Assembly (NCBI RefSeq): GCF_015624505.1
Contig: NZ_CP061379.1
Location: forward strand, 2,666,001-2,730,000
DNA from: Bradyrhizobium commune
Lineage (GTDB): Bacteria > Pseudomonadota > Alphaproteobacteria > Rhizobiales > Xanthobacteraceae
Length of the DNA: 64,000 nucleotides
Reading direction: 5' to 3'
Numbering within the stretch: the first letter of the stretch is position 1; the number at the start of each line of letters is the position of its first letter. Below, one piece after another: positions 54,427-62,837 of this stretch. The translations under genes and the position numbers were made by a program. The notes under the pieces were generated by a model. That model had not been told where the DNA came from and searched no databases. It was given only the letters and a program-made list of their open reading frames with translations.

Positions 54427-55539
54427 CTAACTGCGGAGCAGGTGGATTGCGCCTCGCGCTGCGTCGCGCGCGAGGCCTCGCGCGATCAGCGCTCCGTGAA
54501 TCAGCGCCACCATCGGGTCATGCCGCCGCAACGGGATCAGCACGTCAGCGATCGCAAAGCGCCCGCGCCAGATCGGGTTGATCATGGGGTGATTGGCGCT
54601 TGCGGTTGAATCCGCGCTCGCAATAGCGGGATCGGCGCAGAGATGCCGGGTCAGCGCGAGTGTGAGCTGCACGCCAGGCGAATATTTCGCAAAGCGCTCG
54701 TCGATGCCGAGCTTGAAGAAGAAGGCGCGATCCTGATGCCGCAGAACGATGCCGGCGGCGACCGGCGTCGTGCCGGCGCGCAGCGTGATGATCTCGCATT
54801 GCGCGGTTTCGGCGAGCGCAGGCACGGCACGGCGGATGAAGGTGGCATCGCCCGCATCCTGGATCAGCGCGGTACGGCGCTTGCCCTTCCAGCCGCTGGC
54901 CTCGAGCTGCAAGAATGCTTCGAGCGCTGGCCTGATCTCGGCCGGCTTGCGCGCGACCTCGAAGGTGACTGGTCCGTGCTGCTCCAGGCGATGGCGCTGG
55001 CGGCGCAGCTCCTTGAGCTTTTTCGCACCGAGCGCCTCATGCAGCAATTCGTCGGCACTGCGCGTCGCGTCGAGACTGGCGCGGATGTAGGAGGAGAGCA
55101 CGCGCGGCTTCAGGCTGCGCCGGCCGAGCGCCTCTTTCAGCGATGCCATCGCCGCGCCGTCGAGCGCGACATCGCGCAGGATCAGCGCGTGTGCGCCCCC
55201 GTCGCGCGCCTGTTGCAGTAGGCGCATCGACGCCTCGATCGAAACATCGCGATCGATCAGCGGACTGCACAGCGTGCCATAGGGATGTGCGCTCACCAGC
55301 GCGGGCAGGGGGATTTTCCAGGCCCGCCAGAGCGAGACCACCGGCATCAGCCCGATCAGCCGCGTTGAGGAGCCGTCGTAGGCGCGCAAAGCCGAAGCAC
55401 CGATGCGGTCCCTCGCAGTCGCGCTGACGGCGAGCTCCCAGCCGGGCAGATAATAGCCGTTCGGCTCGATCGCCCGCTGCGCGAGCGCGCGCCACCGGCC
55501 AGGGTCGACCGCCGTGAGCGGGACGCGCGCGTGCGTCAT
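54427..55539 (-). CDS. GNAT-like acyltransferase (BioF2/CelD-type domain)
   Basis: The 370-residue product has an acetyltransferase domain of the BioF2/CelD kind (about 170-320; SADELLHEALGAKKLKELRR, later GTTPVAAGIVLRHQDRAFFF and KYSPGVQLTLALTRHLC). Such proteins act in polysaccharide or envelope modification. ATG 55539 has GAGGG eight bases upstream; the frame continues to a GTG at 55629 without a good ribosome-binding site. Substrate unknown. Confidence 0.82.
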   Translation of the reverse strand: MTHARVPLTAVDPGRWRALAQRAIEPNGYYLPGWELAVSATARDRIGASALRAYDGSSTRLIGLMPVVSLWRAWKIPLPALVSAHPYGTLCSPLIDRDVSIEASMRLLQQARDGGAHALILRDVALDGAAMASLKEALGRRSLKPRVLSSYIRASLDATRSADELLHEALGAKKLKELRRQRHRLEQHGPVTFEVARKPAEIRPALEAFLQLEASGWKGKRRTALIQDAGDATFIRRAVPALAETAQCEIITLRAGTTPVAAGIVLRHQDRAFFFKLGIDERFAKYSPGVQLTLALTRHLCADPAIASADSTASANHPMINPIWRGRFAIADVLIPLRRHDPMVALIHGALIARGLARDAARGAIHLLRS

Positions 55540-55737
55540 CGCAGCATCCCTCGCAGGTGCTGGATTGATCGCAGCCTGGTGCGCGATGTCGACCACGTCC
55601 CGTCGTCCCCGTTCACGCGGGCAAAGCACGCGTTACGCGGTCATGCTTAGCGCAAAGATTGGAAAATACCGTTGGGCCGCCGCTTCAATTCGAGCGGTAT
55701 TGTTAACGTCTCATTCACGATGAGGCGGGCGAAAGCG

Positions 55738-55768
55738 CAGGACCGGGCGACGCGGCCGCCCGGTCCTG
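55738..55768. other. Strong 12-bp hairpin
   Basis: CAGGACCGGGCG and CGCCCGGTCCTG pair perfectly around a 7-base loop just past the stop of the minus-strand gene at 55789. There is no T-run on either strand, so it is a transcript-end or repeat hairpin rather than a typical intrinsic terminator. Confidence 0.5.
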
Positions 55769-55788
55769 ATCTCAGATGTGTGACTAAC

Positions 55789-56121
55789 TTACCAGCGGTC
55801 GCCGCCGACACCGACGCCCACGCTGACGCCGGGCGCGCGGATGCCGACGCCGGCACGCGGACCATCGTCCCAGTCGCGATAGGTGCGGCGCTCGTAATAG
55901 CGATCGCGCGGCATGGCGGCGTAGGAGTCGCGCACGATCACGCGCGCGCCGCCATGGGTGCGATAGCAATTGCCGGCATCATCGCAGACGAGCCGGACTT
56001 CCTGAATGAGATCGGGGCTGGTGTATTCGCTGGTCGTGTAGAGATCGGCAGCCTTCGCGCCGCCGGCCGCAGCCAGGGCCCCGACGCCGGCCAGAAGTGC
56101 AGTCGCAAAAATCCTCATCAT
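55789..56121 (-). CDS. Secreted glycine/arginine-rich small protein
   Basis: The 110-residue precursor has a signal peptide (ATALLAGVGALAAAGGAKAA, about 5-24). The mature part contains two Cys (VCDDAGNCYRTHGGA), an Arg/Tyr/Asp stretch (RDRYYERRTYRDWDDG), and a Gly/Val tail (GVSVGVGVGG). GGAGGAGG precedes the ATG. I recall similar signal-peptide proteins in Bradyrhizobium but no function. Confidence 0.78.
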   Translation of the reverse strand: MMRIFATALLAGVGALAAAGGAKAADLYTTSEYTSPDLIQEVRLVCDDAGNCYRTHGGARVIVRDSYAAMPRDRYYERRTYRDWDDGPRAGVGIRAPGVSVGVGVGGDRW

Positions 56122-56231
56122 GTCCTCCTCCGAAACTGCCCTCGGCGGTAACAAGAATGCGAGGCCACGATCGTTCCGACTGTTTGACAGGTTTTTCCCG
56201 GAACAAAATCTCATGTCGGCGCGATCCGTTT

Positions 56232-56636
56232 CTAGATCGGCTCGTAGGTCTCCGATCCGCAGATGTCGTCCGCTTCGGCGCGCCGCCGGTCGACAACCTT
56301 TCCGCCTGTGATCGTCACGATGTAGGTCTGTAGGCCGAGTGCCGAGCCGGTCGCGGAGGTCAGTTGCGCGCGGACACAGGCCGTCCAGCCTGGTCCACGC
56401 ACCTCGTGATGGGGCGGGGCGACGTGCACCTCGCGCGGATAGGACGTGTTGAGAAACACGGCGTCGATCTGCTCGCGGACCACGCGCTTGACGTCGGGGG
56501 GCGGCTCCGGCTGCTGCTGCTCGGCCTCCTTGAGGCGCATGAATTCGGGCACCGGCGCGCGGCTGTCGGCAAAGCCGCAGGCGCCGAGCGCGAGCGCGCC
56601 GGCGATCACCGCCACATGAGCAACAATCCGCAACAT
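56232..56636 (-). CDS. Small lipoprotein
   Basis: The 134-residue precursor has a lipoprotein signal with lipobox LGAC (Cys20). The mature protein has a Glu/Gln/Pro segment (KEAEQQQPEPPPDVK) and a beta-rich domain (VFLNTSYPREVHVAPPHHEV to TYIVTITGGKVVDRRR). A Cys pair (ACVRAQ and DICGSE) may form a disulfide. It would be anchored in the outer or inner membrane. Function unknown. Confidence 0.78.
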   Translation of the reverse strand: MLRIVAHVAVIAGALALGACGFADSRAPVPEFMRLKEAEQQQPEPPPDVKRVVREQIDAVFLNTSYPREVHVAPPHHEVRGPGWTACVRAQLTSATGSALGLQTYIVTITGGKVVDRRRAEADDICGSETYEPI

Positions 56637-56789
56637 TCGTGAAGGTCCCCTCGCGGGCCAACAGATAGGCGCGAATGCGGGCGAGCGAAGTGCCGGCCGA
56701 TCAAGATTTGCTGAAGCGGCGGAACCCGCCGGATTTGCTATTCCGGGATTGCAGGCTAGTTTGTACCCCGAACGAGGGGGATGGCTCCA

Positions 56790-57017
56790 ATGCGGATTTT
56801 GGTCATAGCGGCGGCGGTGCTGGCGCTGACGGCGGCCTCGGCGCAGGCGCAGATGGGCGGACGGCGCCAGCCCAACGAGGGGCCCAAGCAGGACAACAAG
56901 CCCAAGGTCGACGAGAAGGCCTACAAGGCCGCGCTCGAGCGCATTCCCGAGCCCAAGGAAAAGTATGATCCCTGGAGCGGGGCGCGCCCAAGCGAGCCTG
57001 CGAAGAAGTCGAAGTAG
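56790..57017 (+). CDS. Small secreted protein, paralogue A
   Basis: The 75-residue precursor has a signal peptide (ILVIAAAVLALTAASAQAQ) and a charged mature part with KAYKAALERIP-x(6)-DPWSGARPSEP. The same KAYK-x2-L-x2-IP-x(6)-DPW-x-G-x-R pattern occurs in the protein at 58678. ATG 56790 is preferred; the purine stretch GAGGGGG is too close to ATG 56781 to serve it. Confidence 0.7.
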   Translation: MRILVIAAAVLALTAASAQAQMGGRRQPNEGPKQDNKPKVDEKAYKAALERIPEPKEKYDPWSGARPSEPAKKSK

Positions 57018-57158
57018 AGCGGGCGCGTCCGCGTCCGGCGCGCGATGTCCATTGGCTGCGCGCACGATCGCAAGCGCGAGCCGGCGTCGCCGCCACCATA
57101 TCAGGCAATCATAACCGCGACATGGATGTGATGCGAACGATCATTCACATCGCGCGCG

Positions 57159-57401
57159 TCATTGCACGAAGGCGAGGCCGATGCGCCTGTCGTTGCGCCA
57201 CACCGCGCGGCAATTCCGCGCGAAATTGTCGCGCGAGATCGACAGCGTGAACGATTGCGGCAATGCGACGGGGCCTTCGAGGTCGATCGCGGCGCCGCCT
57301 GTCGACATGTTGCGCACGGTGCACGCGATGCCGCTGCCGTCAAAGGTGATCGTGCCACCCTTGAAAACACGGTGTCGCTGCGCTGCACGCTTCTCGATCA
57401 T
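57159..57401 (-). CDS. PilZ-domain protein
   Basis: The 80-residue single-domain protein shows the PilZ layout: EKRAAQRHRVFKGGTITFDG with the R-x(3)-R-like start, then TVRNMSTGGAAIDLE, which resembles the D/NxSxxG c-di-GMP-binding motif, and a final RRIGLAFVQ. Such domains bind c-di-GMP and often tune motility or exopolysaccharide. ATG 57401 leaves the domain intact; the frame extends 21 codons further without domain similarity. Confidence 0.85.
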   Translation of the reverse strand: MIEKRAAQRHRVFKGGTITFDGSGIACTVRNMSTGGAAIDLEGPVALPQSFTLSISRDNFARNCRAVWRNDRRIGLAFVQ

Positions 57402-57587
57402 TCGCGTTAATCCATAATGACGTTTGTGAAGTAGTGCATGGAAATTACGTTGAACTAAACTCAATACTGGCGCTACTTGTGCAGCGCTTCAGACTTCGTT
57501 TACGACGTCGAAGCGGCGAGTCACTTCCCGCCGAGTTTATCCCGCAAGCCTTTTCCTTTATGGCGTCACGCGCCGATGGAGATTCCG

Positions 57588-57881
57588 ATGAAGACCACGC
57601 TTTCTCTTCTGTTCGCCGCAGCTCTCTCGCTGTCGTCCGTGCCCGCCCACGCCACGAAGATCGATCTCGCGACCATGAGCTGCAAGCAGTTCGTCGAGAG
57701 CGGCGACGACACCATCAAGATGGTGCTGACCTGGATGGACGGCTGGTACAAGGGCGACGAGGACAACGCGATCATCGACACCGACACGTTCGTCGAGAAC
57801 GCCAAGAAGTTCGGCACCTATTGCGGTGCCAATCCGAATGTCAGCATCGTCACCGCGGCCGACGAAGTGCTCGGCAAGTAA
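57588..57881 (+). CDS. HdeA/HdeB-family periplasmic protein
   Basis: The 97-residue precursor has a signal peptide ending AHATK (about 1-22). The mature region, MSCKQFVESGDDTIKMVLTW to KFGTYCGANPNV, has the two Cys of HdeA-like acid-stress chaperones, which protect periplasmic proteins at low pH. GGAG lies eight bases before ATG 57588; ATG 57576 is also in frame. Confidence 0.85.
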   Translation: MKTTLSLLFAAALSLSSVPAHATKIDLATMSCKQFVESGDDTIKMVLTWMDGWYKGDEDNAIIDTDTFVENAKKFGTYCGANPNVSIVTAADEVLGK

Positions 57882-57947
57882 GAAACGCAACGCCTGAAGC
57901 GCGATCGTTGCGGCGACCGGCGCTTCGGTCATTCTGAACACCATCGG

Positions 57948-57990
57948 GAGCCGCGGCGCGCTTTGCGTACGCCGCGGCTCTCGTCTTTTT
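57948..57990 (+). terminator. Intrinsic terminator of the HdeA-like gene
   Basis: GAGCCGCGGCG (57948-57958) pairs perfectly with CGCCGCGGCTC (57970-57980) and is followed by TCGTCTTTTT. It lies 67 bases after the stop. Confidence 0.85.
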
Positions 57991-57994
57991 CAGC

Positions 57995-58459
57995 CTATCC
58001 GGGCAGCATCGCGAACGCACTCGACACCATCGCCACCGGCTTGTTGTCGGTGGCGGAGAGCAGCATCACGCGGCCAAAGCTCATGGTGCGTCCGAGCCGC
58101 ACCACGCGCGCATCGGCCAGCACGTCCGAGGAGGAGACCGCGCGCATGAAATGCGTGGTCTGGTCCACCGTCGTCATCGGGCGGTAGCCGCGATTGGCGG
58201 CGAGATTGGCGATCACCATCGCGGTGTCGGCGAGCGCCATCAGTGCTTGGCCGCAGACCACGCCGCCGTTGCGGCACAGCCGCTCAGAGAACGGCATGCG
58301 CAACAGCGCGCCCGGCTGCCAGTCCGGCATGTCGGGCGGGGCTACGTGCTCGAGACGCTCGACGGAGAGGTTGAGATCCTGGACCCAGGGCGCAAAGACC
58401 TCGCCGAGCACGCGTCTGGCCTCGGCGATGCCGAACTCCGCTTCTGGCTGCGATGGCAT
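57995..58459 (-). CDS. PaaI-type hotdog-fold thioesterase
   Basis: The 154-residue protein has the hotdog fold pattern, with the central helix GGVVCGQALMALADTAMVIA and TTVDQTTHFMRAVSSSDVLA on the following strand. Family members hydrolyse acyl- or aryl-CoA thioesters. It stands alone; no CoA pathway gene is adjacent, so the substrate is open. Confidence 0.85.
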   Translation of the reverse strand: MPSQPEAEFGIAEARRVLGEVFAPWVQDLNLSVERLEHVAPPDMPDWQPGALLRMPFSERLCRNGGVVCGQALMALADTAMVIANLAANRGYRPMTTVDQTTHFMRAVSSSDVLADARVVRLGRTMSFGRVMLLSATDNKPVAMVSSAFAMLPG

Positions 58460-58677
58460 TGTGATCGTGTCCTCCTGTGTTGCCGGATGTTTCGGTCATT
58501 CTGCCCGCTTTGGCGCGGCAAAGTCACCCGGTCTCCCATCGGTCCCGTCGGCTTGAAAATGCCTGACTTGGTCCGGTATGATGCCGCGCTCGGAGCGGGT
58601 GGACGATGCTGCGGCGAGGCGTCCTCGTCTTGTGCCTGGCCGCGCTCGATCCTCTATCGATGATCAAGGAGTGAGTG

Positions 58678-58971
58678 ATGAAGCTTTTTCGTATGGCGGC
58701 GGTGCTGGCTGTGCTGGCGGGTCCGGCCTATGCGCAAATGCCCAATCTGAATTTGTTGCAGGAAGGCCCGGGCAAGACGCCTGAGGAGAAGGCCGCCGAT
58801 GCCGAGCGCGACAAGGCCTACAAGGAAACGCTGAAGAAGATTCCGGACGCCAAGGCGTCCAACGATCCCTGGGGCGGCATGCGCTCCGATCCGCCGAAGC
58901 AGCCGACGCCGAAGGCCTCGACCGCAACCAACGCTCCCAAGAAGACCAAGGCCGGCACCGCTGCCAATTGA
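58678..58971 (+). CDS. Small secreted protein, paralogue B
   Basis: The 97-residue precursor has a signal peptide ending PAYAQM and a mature part with KAYKETLKKIP-x(6)-DPWGGMRSDPP, then a Lys/Thr/Ala/Pro tail. The motif is shared with the protein at 56790. AAGGAG lies seven bases before ATG 58678. The pair suggests duplication and a conserved, perhaps binding, core. Function unknown. Confidence 0.75.
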   Translation: MKLFRMAAVLAVLAGPAYAQMPNLNLLQEGPGKTPEEKAADAERDKAYKETLKKIPDAKASNDPWGGMRSDPPKQPTPKASTATNAPKKTKAGTAAN

Positions 58972-59078
58972 CCGGGATCCCGGTCCGGTGCGGTGACACT
59001 CCGGCTGCGGGACGGACTCCTCTTTCCCCGGCCTGCTTCCTACATTCCCTCCCAGGTGCAGCGTTGAGGAGGCAGGAG

Positions 59079-59333
59079 ATGGCGGATCGTCCGCGGGATC
59101 TCGCCGAGCGGATGGCGCGCCGGCGCAAGGCGTCGGCGAAGCCGGGCGACAAGGCCGCTGACGGCTATCTGCGCGAAACCTTCACCTTGCCGCGCGCGGT
59201 GGCGCGCGCAAGAGCGCAGGCCTTCTTCGCCCGCTACCCCAAGGCCGGCTATATGAGCGAAGTCGAGTCCTGGCGCGAATTGCCGGGCGGCGACATCGAG
59301 TTCACCATGCGGCGGCTGCCCAGCGCCGACTAG
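59079..59333 (+). CDS. Small conserved hypothetical protein
   Basis: The 84-residue product is basic at its N-terminus (DRPRDLAERMARRRKASAKP), then has a helix-rich core (PRAVARARAQAFFARYPKAG) and a beta end (SWRELPGGDIEFTMRRLPSA). AGGAGGCAGGAG precedes the ATG. No family recognised. Confidence 0.65.
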   Translation: MADRPRDLAERMARRRKASAKPGDKAADGYLRETFTLPRAVARARAQAFFARYPKAGYMSEVESWRELPGGDIEFTMRRLPSAD

Positions 59334-59359
59334 GATGTCGTCGCGGCGCGGTGGCCGGC

Positions 59360-59548
59360 TCACGCGGTCTTTTGTGCCATCGCCTTCAGCTCCCGATCGA
59401 TGCGCAGCTGCACCCGGCGGATCGCCAGAAGGTCGATCTTCGTCTCGGTCTTGCCCGCCTTGGTCTGATCGCCAATCCGGAACTGCCAGCGCCAGATTCC
59501 CGGGATCGCCGTCTTTGCAACCGTGAACTCTACGCCCCTGTGATTCAT
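59360..59548 (-). CDS. Small conserved hypothetical protein
   Basis: The 62-residue product (MNHRGVEFTVAKTAIPGIWR then WQFRIGDQTKAGKTETKI) appears to be a short beta sheet followed by a helix. GGAGG lies close before ATG 59548, which decides the start; a GTG at 59560 is also in frame. I recall similar small proteins in related genomes but no function. Confidence 0.65.
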   Translation of the reverse strand: MNHRGVEFTVAKTAIPGIWRWQFRIGDQTKAGKTETKIDLLAIRRVQLRIDRELKAMAQKTA

Positions 59549-59806
59549 GGTCACCTCCACGATTCACCTTGCCATGTCGGGAAACATGTTGCGCGCCGGA
59601 ATATTCCGACGACATGAAAAATTTGCCGCTAAGTCGTGGAGAGTTCGTAGAAATCGCGAAAGCGCGCGCGGTTCGAAACAAGCGAAATTCACTTCCGAAA
59701 CAATGGAACCGCCGGCGCGTTCGGCAACGGCGGGACGCGCTCAGGAACTCCGTTCACGACCGGAGAACCACGGGCTCGGCAAGCCGTCGGCGCCACGCGA
59801 CGAAGG

Positions 59807-61144
59807 CTAGGTCCGCTGCGCCCCGCTGGGGGCAGGGCTCGCAGCGGCATCGGTAGAGTTTGCCCGCAGGAAGCCTCTGGCGAGCGCGTGGTAGATGCCC
59901 TCGGGACAAATCAGCCGTGACGTTGCCTGAGCGATCAGGGCCGACGCCATCAGCGGCACCACCATGGCGTGATTGTTGGTCATCTCGGTGACGATGACGA
60001 AGGAGGTGATCGGAGCCTGCACCACGCCTGCGAAGTAGGACACCATCCCGAGCAGCATGAAGGCCCCGAGAGGCGCACCCGAAAACAGATGTGCGACGTT
60101 GGTGCCGATGCCGGCACCGACGGCAAGCGATGGCGCGAAGATCCCGCCGGGAATGCCGCTAACGGCGGACAGCGCGGTTGCAACGAATTTCAACAAGCCG
60201 AAATCCCAGGCAAGCGGCGTGTTGCTCACCAGCGCCGACTTCACCTGATCGTACCCCGTGCCGTAAACCGTATCTCCTGAGGCGAGGCCGCACAGCGCAA
60301 CGCCGAGGCCGCATGCAGCTGCGAAGGGCAGGGGATGCTGTTTGGTGAGCGGTCCCAGCCGGCCGGGCAGTCCGCGCGCGACCTCGATCAGCAGTCGGCT
60401 GAACGCGCCGCCGGCGAGGCCACCCGCGATGCCGCACAAGGGGACGGCGAGCCAGTCGGTGCCGTTTCGCAGCATGGTCGAGCTGCTGCCGAAATAGTCG
60501 TAATTCCCGACCAGCGCGAGCGAGGTCAGACCTGCCGCAATCACGGCGCCGATGACCAGGCTGCTGGTCCTGGTCTCGAAGGCGCGGCTCATTTCCTCGA
60601 TGCCGAACACGATTCCCGCCAGCGGGGTGTTGAAGGCGGCTGCGACGCCCGCGGCCGCGCCGGCGAGGATCAGGCCCGGCTGGCGCCGCGGCGACATGCG
60701 GCCGAGCGCGAACATCACGGACGCGCCGATCTGGACGGTCGGACCCTCCCGGCCCGCCGAGGCGCCGCAGAGCAGGCCGAGCAGCGTCAGCAGCACCTTG
60801 CCGACGGCAATGCGAAGCGACACCAGCCTGCTCCGTGCCGTGTGGTCGGTGAGCTGGCGCGCCGCGATCGCCTGCGGGATGCCGCTGCCTTGCGAATTCG
60901 GAAAGAAGCGCCTTGCCAGGAAGACGGACAGCGCAAAGCCGAGCGGGGTGACGAGCAGCGACGCGTAGCGCGATTGCGACAGCAGGAGAGCGAACCCGAT
61001 CTGGGCCCAGTCCGCGAGCTTGGCGAGGGCGACCGCCGAGCCGCCGACCGCGATGCCGCCGAACAGAAAGATCAGTCGCCGCCTCCATCGCACCGAAACC
61101 ACGCGGACGGAGCGGCGACGGCGATCAGTCAGGATTGGATGCAT
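59807..61144 (-). CDS. ClC-family chloride channel or transporter
   Basis: The 445-residue inner-membrane protein has the ClC signatures: GSGIPQAI, GREGPTVQIGASV (with the gating Glu) and GIPGGIFAPSLAVGAGIGTN. Bacterial members exchange two chloride ions for one proton, aiding acid resistance. The frame is open for 45 codons upstream, but ATG 61144 gives a normal cytoplasmic N-terminus. No CBS domains follow. Confidence 0.92.
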   Translation of the reverse strand: MHPILTDRRRRSVRVVSVRWRRRLIFLFGGIAVGGSAVALAKLADWAQIGFALLLSQSRYASLLVTPLGFALSVFLARRFFPNSQGSGIPQAIAARQLTDHTARSRLVSLRIAVGKVLLTLLGLLCGASAGREGPTVQIGASVMFALGRMSPRRQPGLILAGAAAGVAAAFNTPLAGIVFGIEEMSRAFETRTSSLVIGAVIAAGLTSLALVGNYDYFGSSSTMLRNGTDWLAVPLCGIAGGLAGGAFSRLLIEVARGLPGRLGPLTKQHPLPFAAACGLGVALCGLASGDTVYGTGYDQVKSALVSNTPLAWDFGLLKFVATALSAVSGIPGGIFAPSLAVGAGIGTNVAHLFSGAPLGAFMLLGMVSYFAGVVQAPITSFVIVTEMTNNHAMVVPLMASALIAQATSRLICPEGIYHALARGFLRANSTDAAASPAPSGAQRT

Positions 61145-61203
61145 GCGAACGACGAGGTGAATTCCATCAAACGGGCGATCCCGGATGTGTAGCGCAACCT
61201 GAC

Positions 61204-61318
61204 AGAAAAAACCCCGCCAGGGCAATGCCGGGCGGGGCGAAAGGTTATTGGAGGCTGAGGTGCTGGGCTGCAACACCATAGCTCGACGACCCTAGCCGGC
61301 TCAGCTTACGGCAGCCTG
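61204..61318 (-). ncRNA. Probable small RNA, unit A
   Basis: On the minus strand this unit starts near CAGGCTGCCGTAAG and contains CAGCCTCCAATAACC. It ends in a GC hairpin (CCCCGCCCGGC...GGCGGGG at 61212-61237) followed by TTTTTTCTG, an intrinsic terminator. A second unit with the same layout lies about 180 bases upstream. The CCTCC stretches are complementary to Shine-Dalgarno sequences, as in several alphaproteobacterial small RNAs. It lies 60-175 bases upstream of the chloride channel gene, so it could also be that gene's leader. Confidence 0.5.
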
Positions 61319-61380
61319 ACAGAAGGGTGGGTCTCATCCCGAACCGGGGCGCCACCGGGTTTGCTGCTTAACGAACCGCA

Positions 61381-61500
61381 AAACAGAAAACCCCGCTCGG
61401 GGCAGAGCGGGGTCGACTGGGTATGGAGGCCCGGCGTTGGTCCACCGGGCAGCACGGAGGCTAGACAAGTCGGCTGACAGGCGCCTTACGGAGGCTTGCG
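61381..61500 (-). ncRNA. Probable small RNA, unit B
   Basis: On the minus strand the unit has CAAGCCTCCGTAAGG near its 5' end, CTAGCCTCCGTG and GGGCCTCCATACCC inside. It ends in CCCCGCTC-TGCCCC-GAGCGGGG followed by TTTTCTGTTTT. The arrangement and short blocks match unit A, suggesting tandem duplication of a small RNA gene with a GCCTCC-rich body. Confidence 0.55.
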
Positions 61501-61626
61501 CAAGCTTGTGTCCGCGTCCCAATTCAGACATCCGGCCGCACAACTTCAGACACATCCGTTGGCGACACTTTGCCTGCACGGCGAAGCCATGGGGGAAACG
61601 TGGCGCGCCGATAGCGGGGTGGCATC

Positions 61627-61716
61627 ATGGACAACGTAGAGCGGTCATTCGCCGCCGCGACGGCGGCTGGCTTCGTCGTGCTGATCATCGGCATCGTGCT
61701 GCTGGCGCTGATGTGA
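61627..61716 (+). CDS. Possible 29-residue membrane peptide
   Basis: ATG 61627 opens a short frame, MDNVERSFAAATAAGFVVLI followed by IGIVLLALM: a charged N-terminus and a single membrane helix. GGGTGG lies about five bases upstream. It is typical of single-pass small proteins, but too short to be sure. Confidence 0.45.
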   Translation: MDNVERSFAAATAAGFVVLIIGIVLLALM

Positions 61717-61916
61717 GGGGCGGCCAATCCAAAAAAGTCGAAAACAACCCCATGCACAGTAGGCAGCTGGGCAATTTCGTTGCCGGATCAATGTCTTAGA
61801 TAAGGTATTTGGGCACCTTTGACCGGGCGCGCGACCGACCCGCTCTCACTTTTTGCGGAGGCCGGGAGCGTGAGCCGACCTCATGTTATGATCCTGACGC
61901 CGCATCGGAGATGGCC

Positions 61917-62102
61917 ATGGACTACTGGCTGTTCGTCATCATCTCGATTGGATCGATCCCGCTCGCAGGAGCCATGGCGCGCGAGCGCAACAGATCGTCG
62001 AAGACATGGTTTTGGGCCGCCACGGCGGTCGGCCCGCTCGCACCCCTGGCGCTGCTGATTCTCGGTGACGCCAAGACGAAGACGCCGGCCTCCGCCGGTT
62101 GA
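61917..62102 (+). CDS. Small two-TM membrane protein
   Basis: The 61-residue product has two hydrophobic segments (YWLFVIISIGSIPLAGAM and KTWFWAATAVGPLAPLALLI) around a basic RERNRSSK loop. GGAG lies six bases before ATG 61917. No family recognised. Confidence 0.6.
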   Translation: MDYWLFVIISIGSIPLAGAMARERNRSSKTWFWAATAVGPLAPLALLILGDAKTKTPASAG

Positions 62103-62126
62103 GCGAGCGGCGCGCGCCTTGCGCGA

Positions 62127-62327
62127 CTATCTCGGTGGTTGAAGCCCGGAGGACTTGATCCAGTCGTCCAGATGACAGGCCATGTCAGCCTGGCGGGCTC
62201 GCTTGAGCAGGGCATCGCGCTCGGGACCAGGCGGAAGCTTTGCGGCCTGCTCCTGGATCTGCTTCACCCACGCCGATAGCCGGTCTTCAAGGCTCAGCTG
62301 TTGCTTGAACCGCCGCCGTTTGGTCAT
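62127..62327 (-). CDS. Small conserved hypothetical protein
   Basis: The 66-residue product is highly charged and helical (KRRRFKQQLSLEDRLSAWVK, QIQEQAAKLPPGPERDALLK, RARQADMACHLDDWIKSSGL). I recall this type as a frequent, unassigned small protein in Bradyrhizobium. AGGAG lies seven bases before the ATG. Confidence 0.75.
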   Translation of the reverse strand: MTKRRRFKQQLSLEDRLSAWVKQIQEQAAKLPPGPERDALLKRARQADMACHLDDWIKSSGLQPPR

Positions 62328-62469
62328 GGCGCGCTCCTGTTCGTGCGGGGGAAGGCGGGAGCGCGATGGGCGTTCTCATCACCGATAGCCGCCACGGTCC
62401 GTGCGATGACGGCCCATTTAAGCCCGATTGCGGGATCCGGTTCTGTCCAATTGTGCACACAGCATGAAA

Positions 62470-62498
62470 GAGGCTGCCGACCTAGGCGAGGCGGCCTC
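62470..62498 (-). terminator. Hairpin past the small secreted protein gene
   Basis: GAGGCTGCC and GGCGGCCTC pair with one G-T across an 11-base loop. On the minus strand TCTTTCATG follows, a weak T-run. It lies 20 bases past the stop at 62519. Confidence 0.5.
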
Positions 62499-62518
62499 TC
62501 GTCTTGAGCTCGTCGACC

Positions 62519-62710
62519 CTAGTGGCAGGGCTTCCCCAGCATCTGGGCGTACCGGCTGTGGCAGCCGTCGTGGAGCTGCCACCGCTTCGTAATCTTCAGG
62601 CCGGCTTTCGGCGCGCACGAATTCATCGCAGCCGCCGATGCCTGCGTTTGCGCCGCCACGGTGCCTGCGAAGATCGCCAACGCGAGCGCGATCCTGACAA
62701 CGGACTTCAT
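62519..62710 (-). CDS. Small secreted Cys/His-rich protein
   Basis: The 63-residue precursor has a signal peptide (MKSVVRIALALAIFAGTVAA then QTQASAA). A short mature peptide carries NSCAPKAGLKITKRWQLHDG and CHSRYAQMLGKPCH, with three Cys and three His. GGGAGGAG precedes ATG 62710. The Cys/His content might suit a metal or a disulfide; function unknown. Confidence 0.68.
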   Translation of the reverse strand: MKSVVRIALALAIFAGTVAAQTQASAAAMNSCAPKAGLKITKRWQLHDGCHSRYAQMLGKPCH

Positions 62711-62837
62711 CACTCCTCCCGAGTTCGCATAAACGAGACGTGGTGTAGCGCTACATTTGAAAGCGTTACAAAACGTAGCATTAAAAAGCAAGACCGGGAG
62801 ATCGCTCAAATTCAGCTGAGACAAACGTGGAGGCAGG

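Noticed and set aside
59569..59856. Plus-strand frame beginning MKNLPLSRGEFVEIAKARA near 59614
   Set aside because: The start reads like protein, but the rest is Arg-rich, runs into the end of the chloride channel gene on the other strand and has no ribosome-binding site. I see nothing convincing in 59561-59806.
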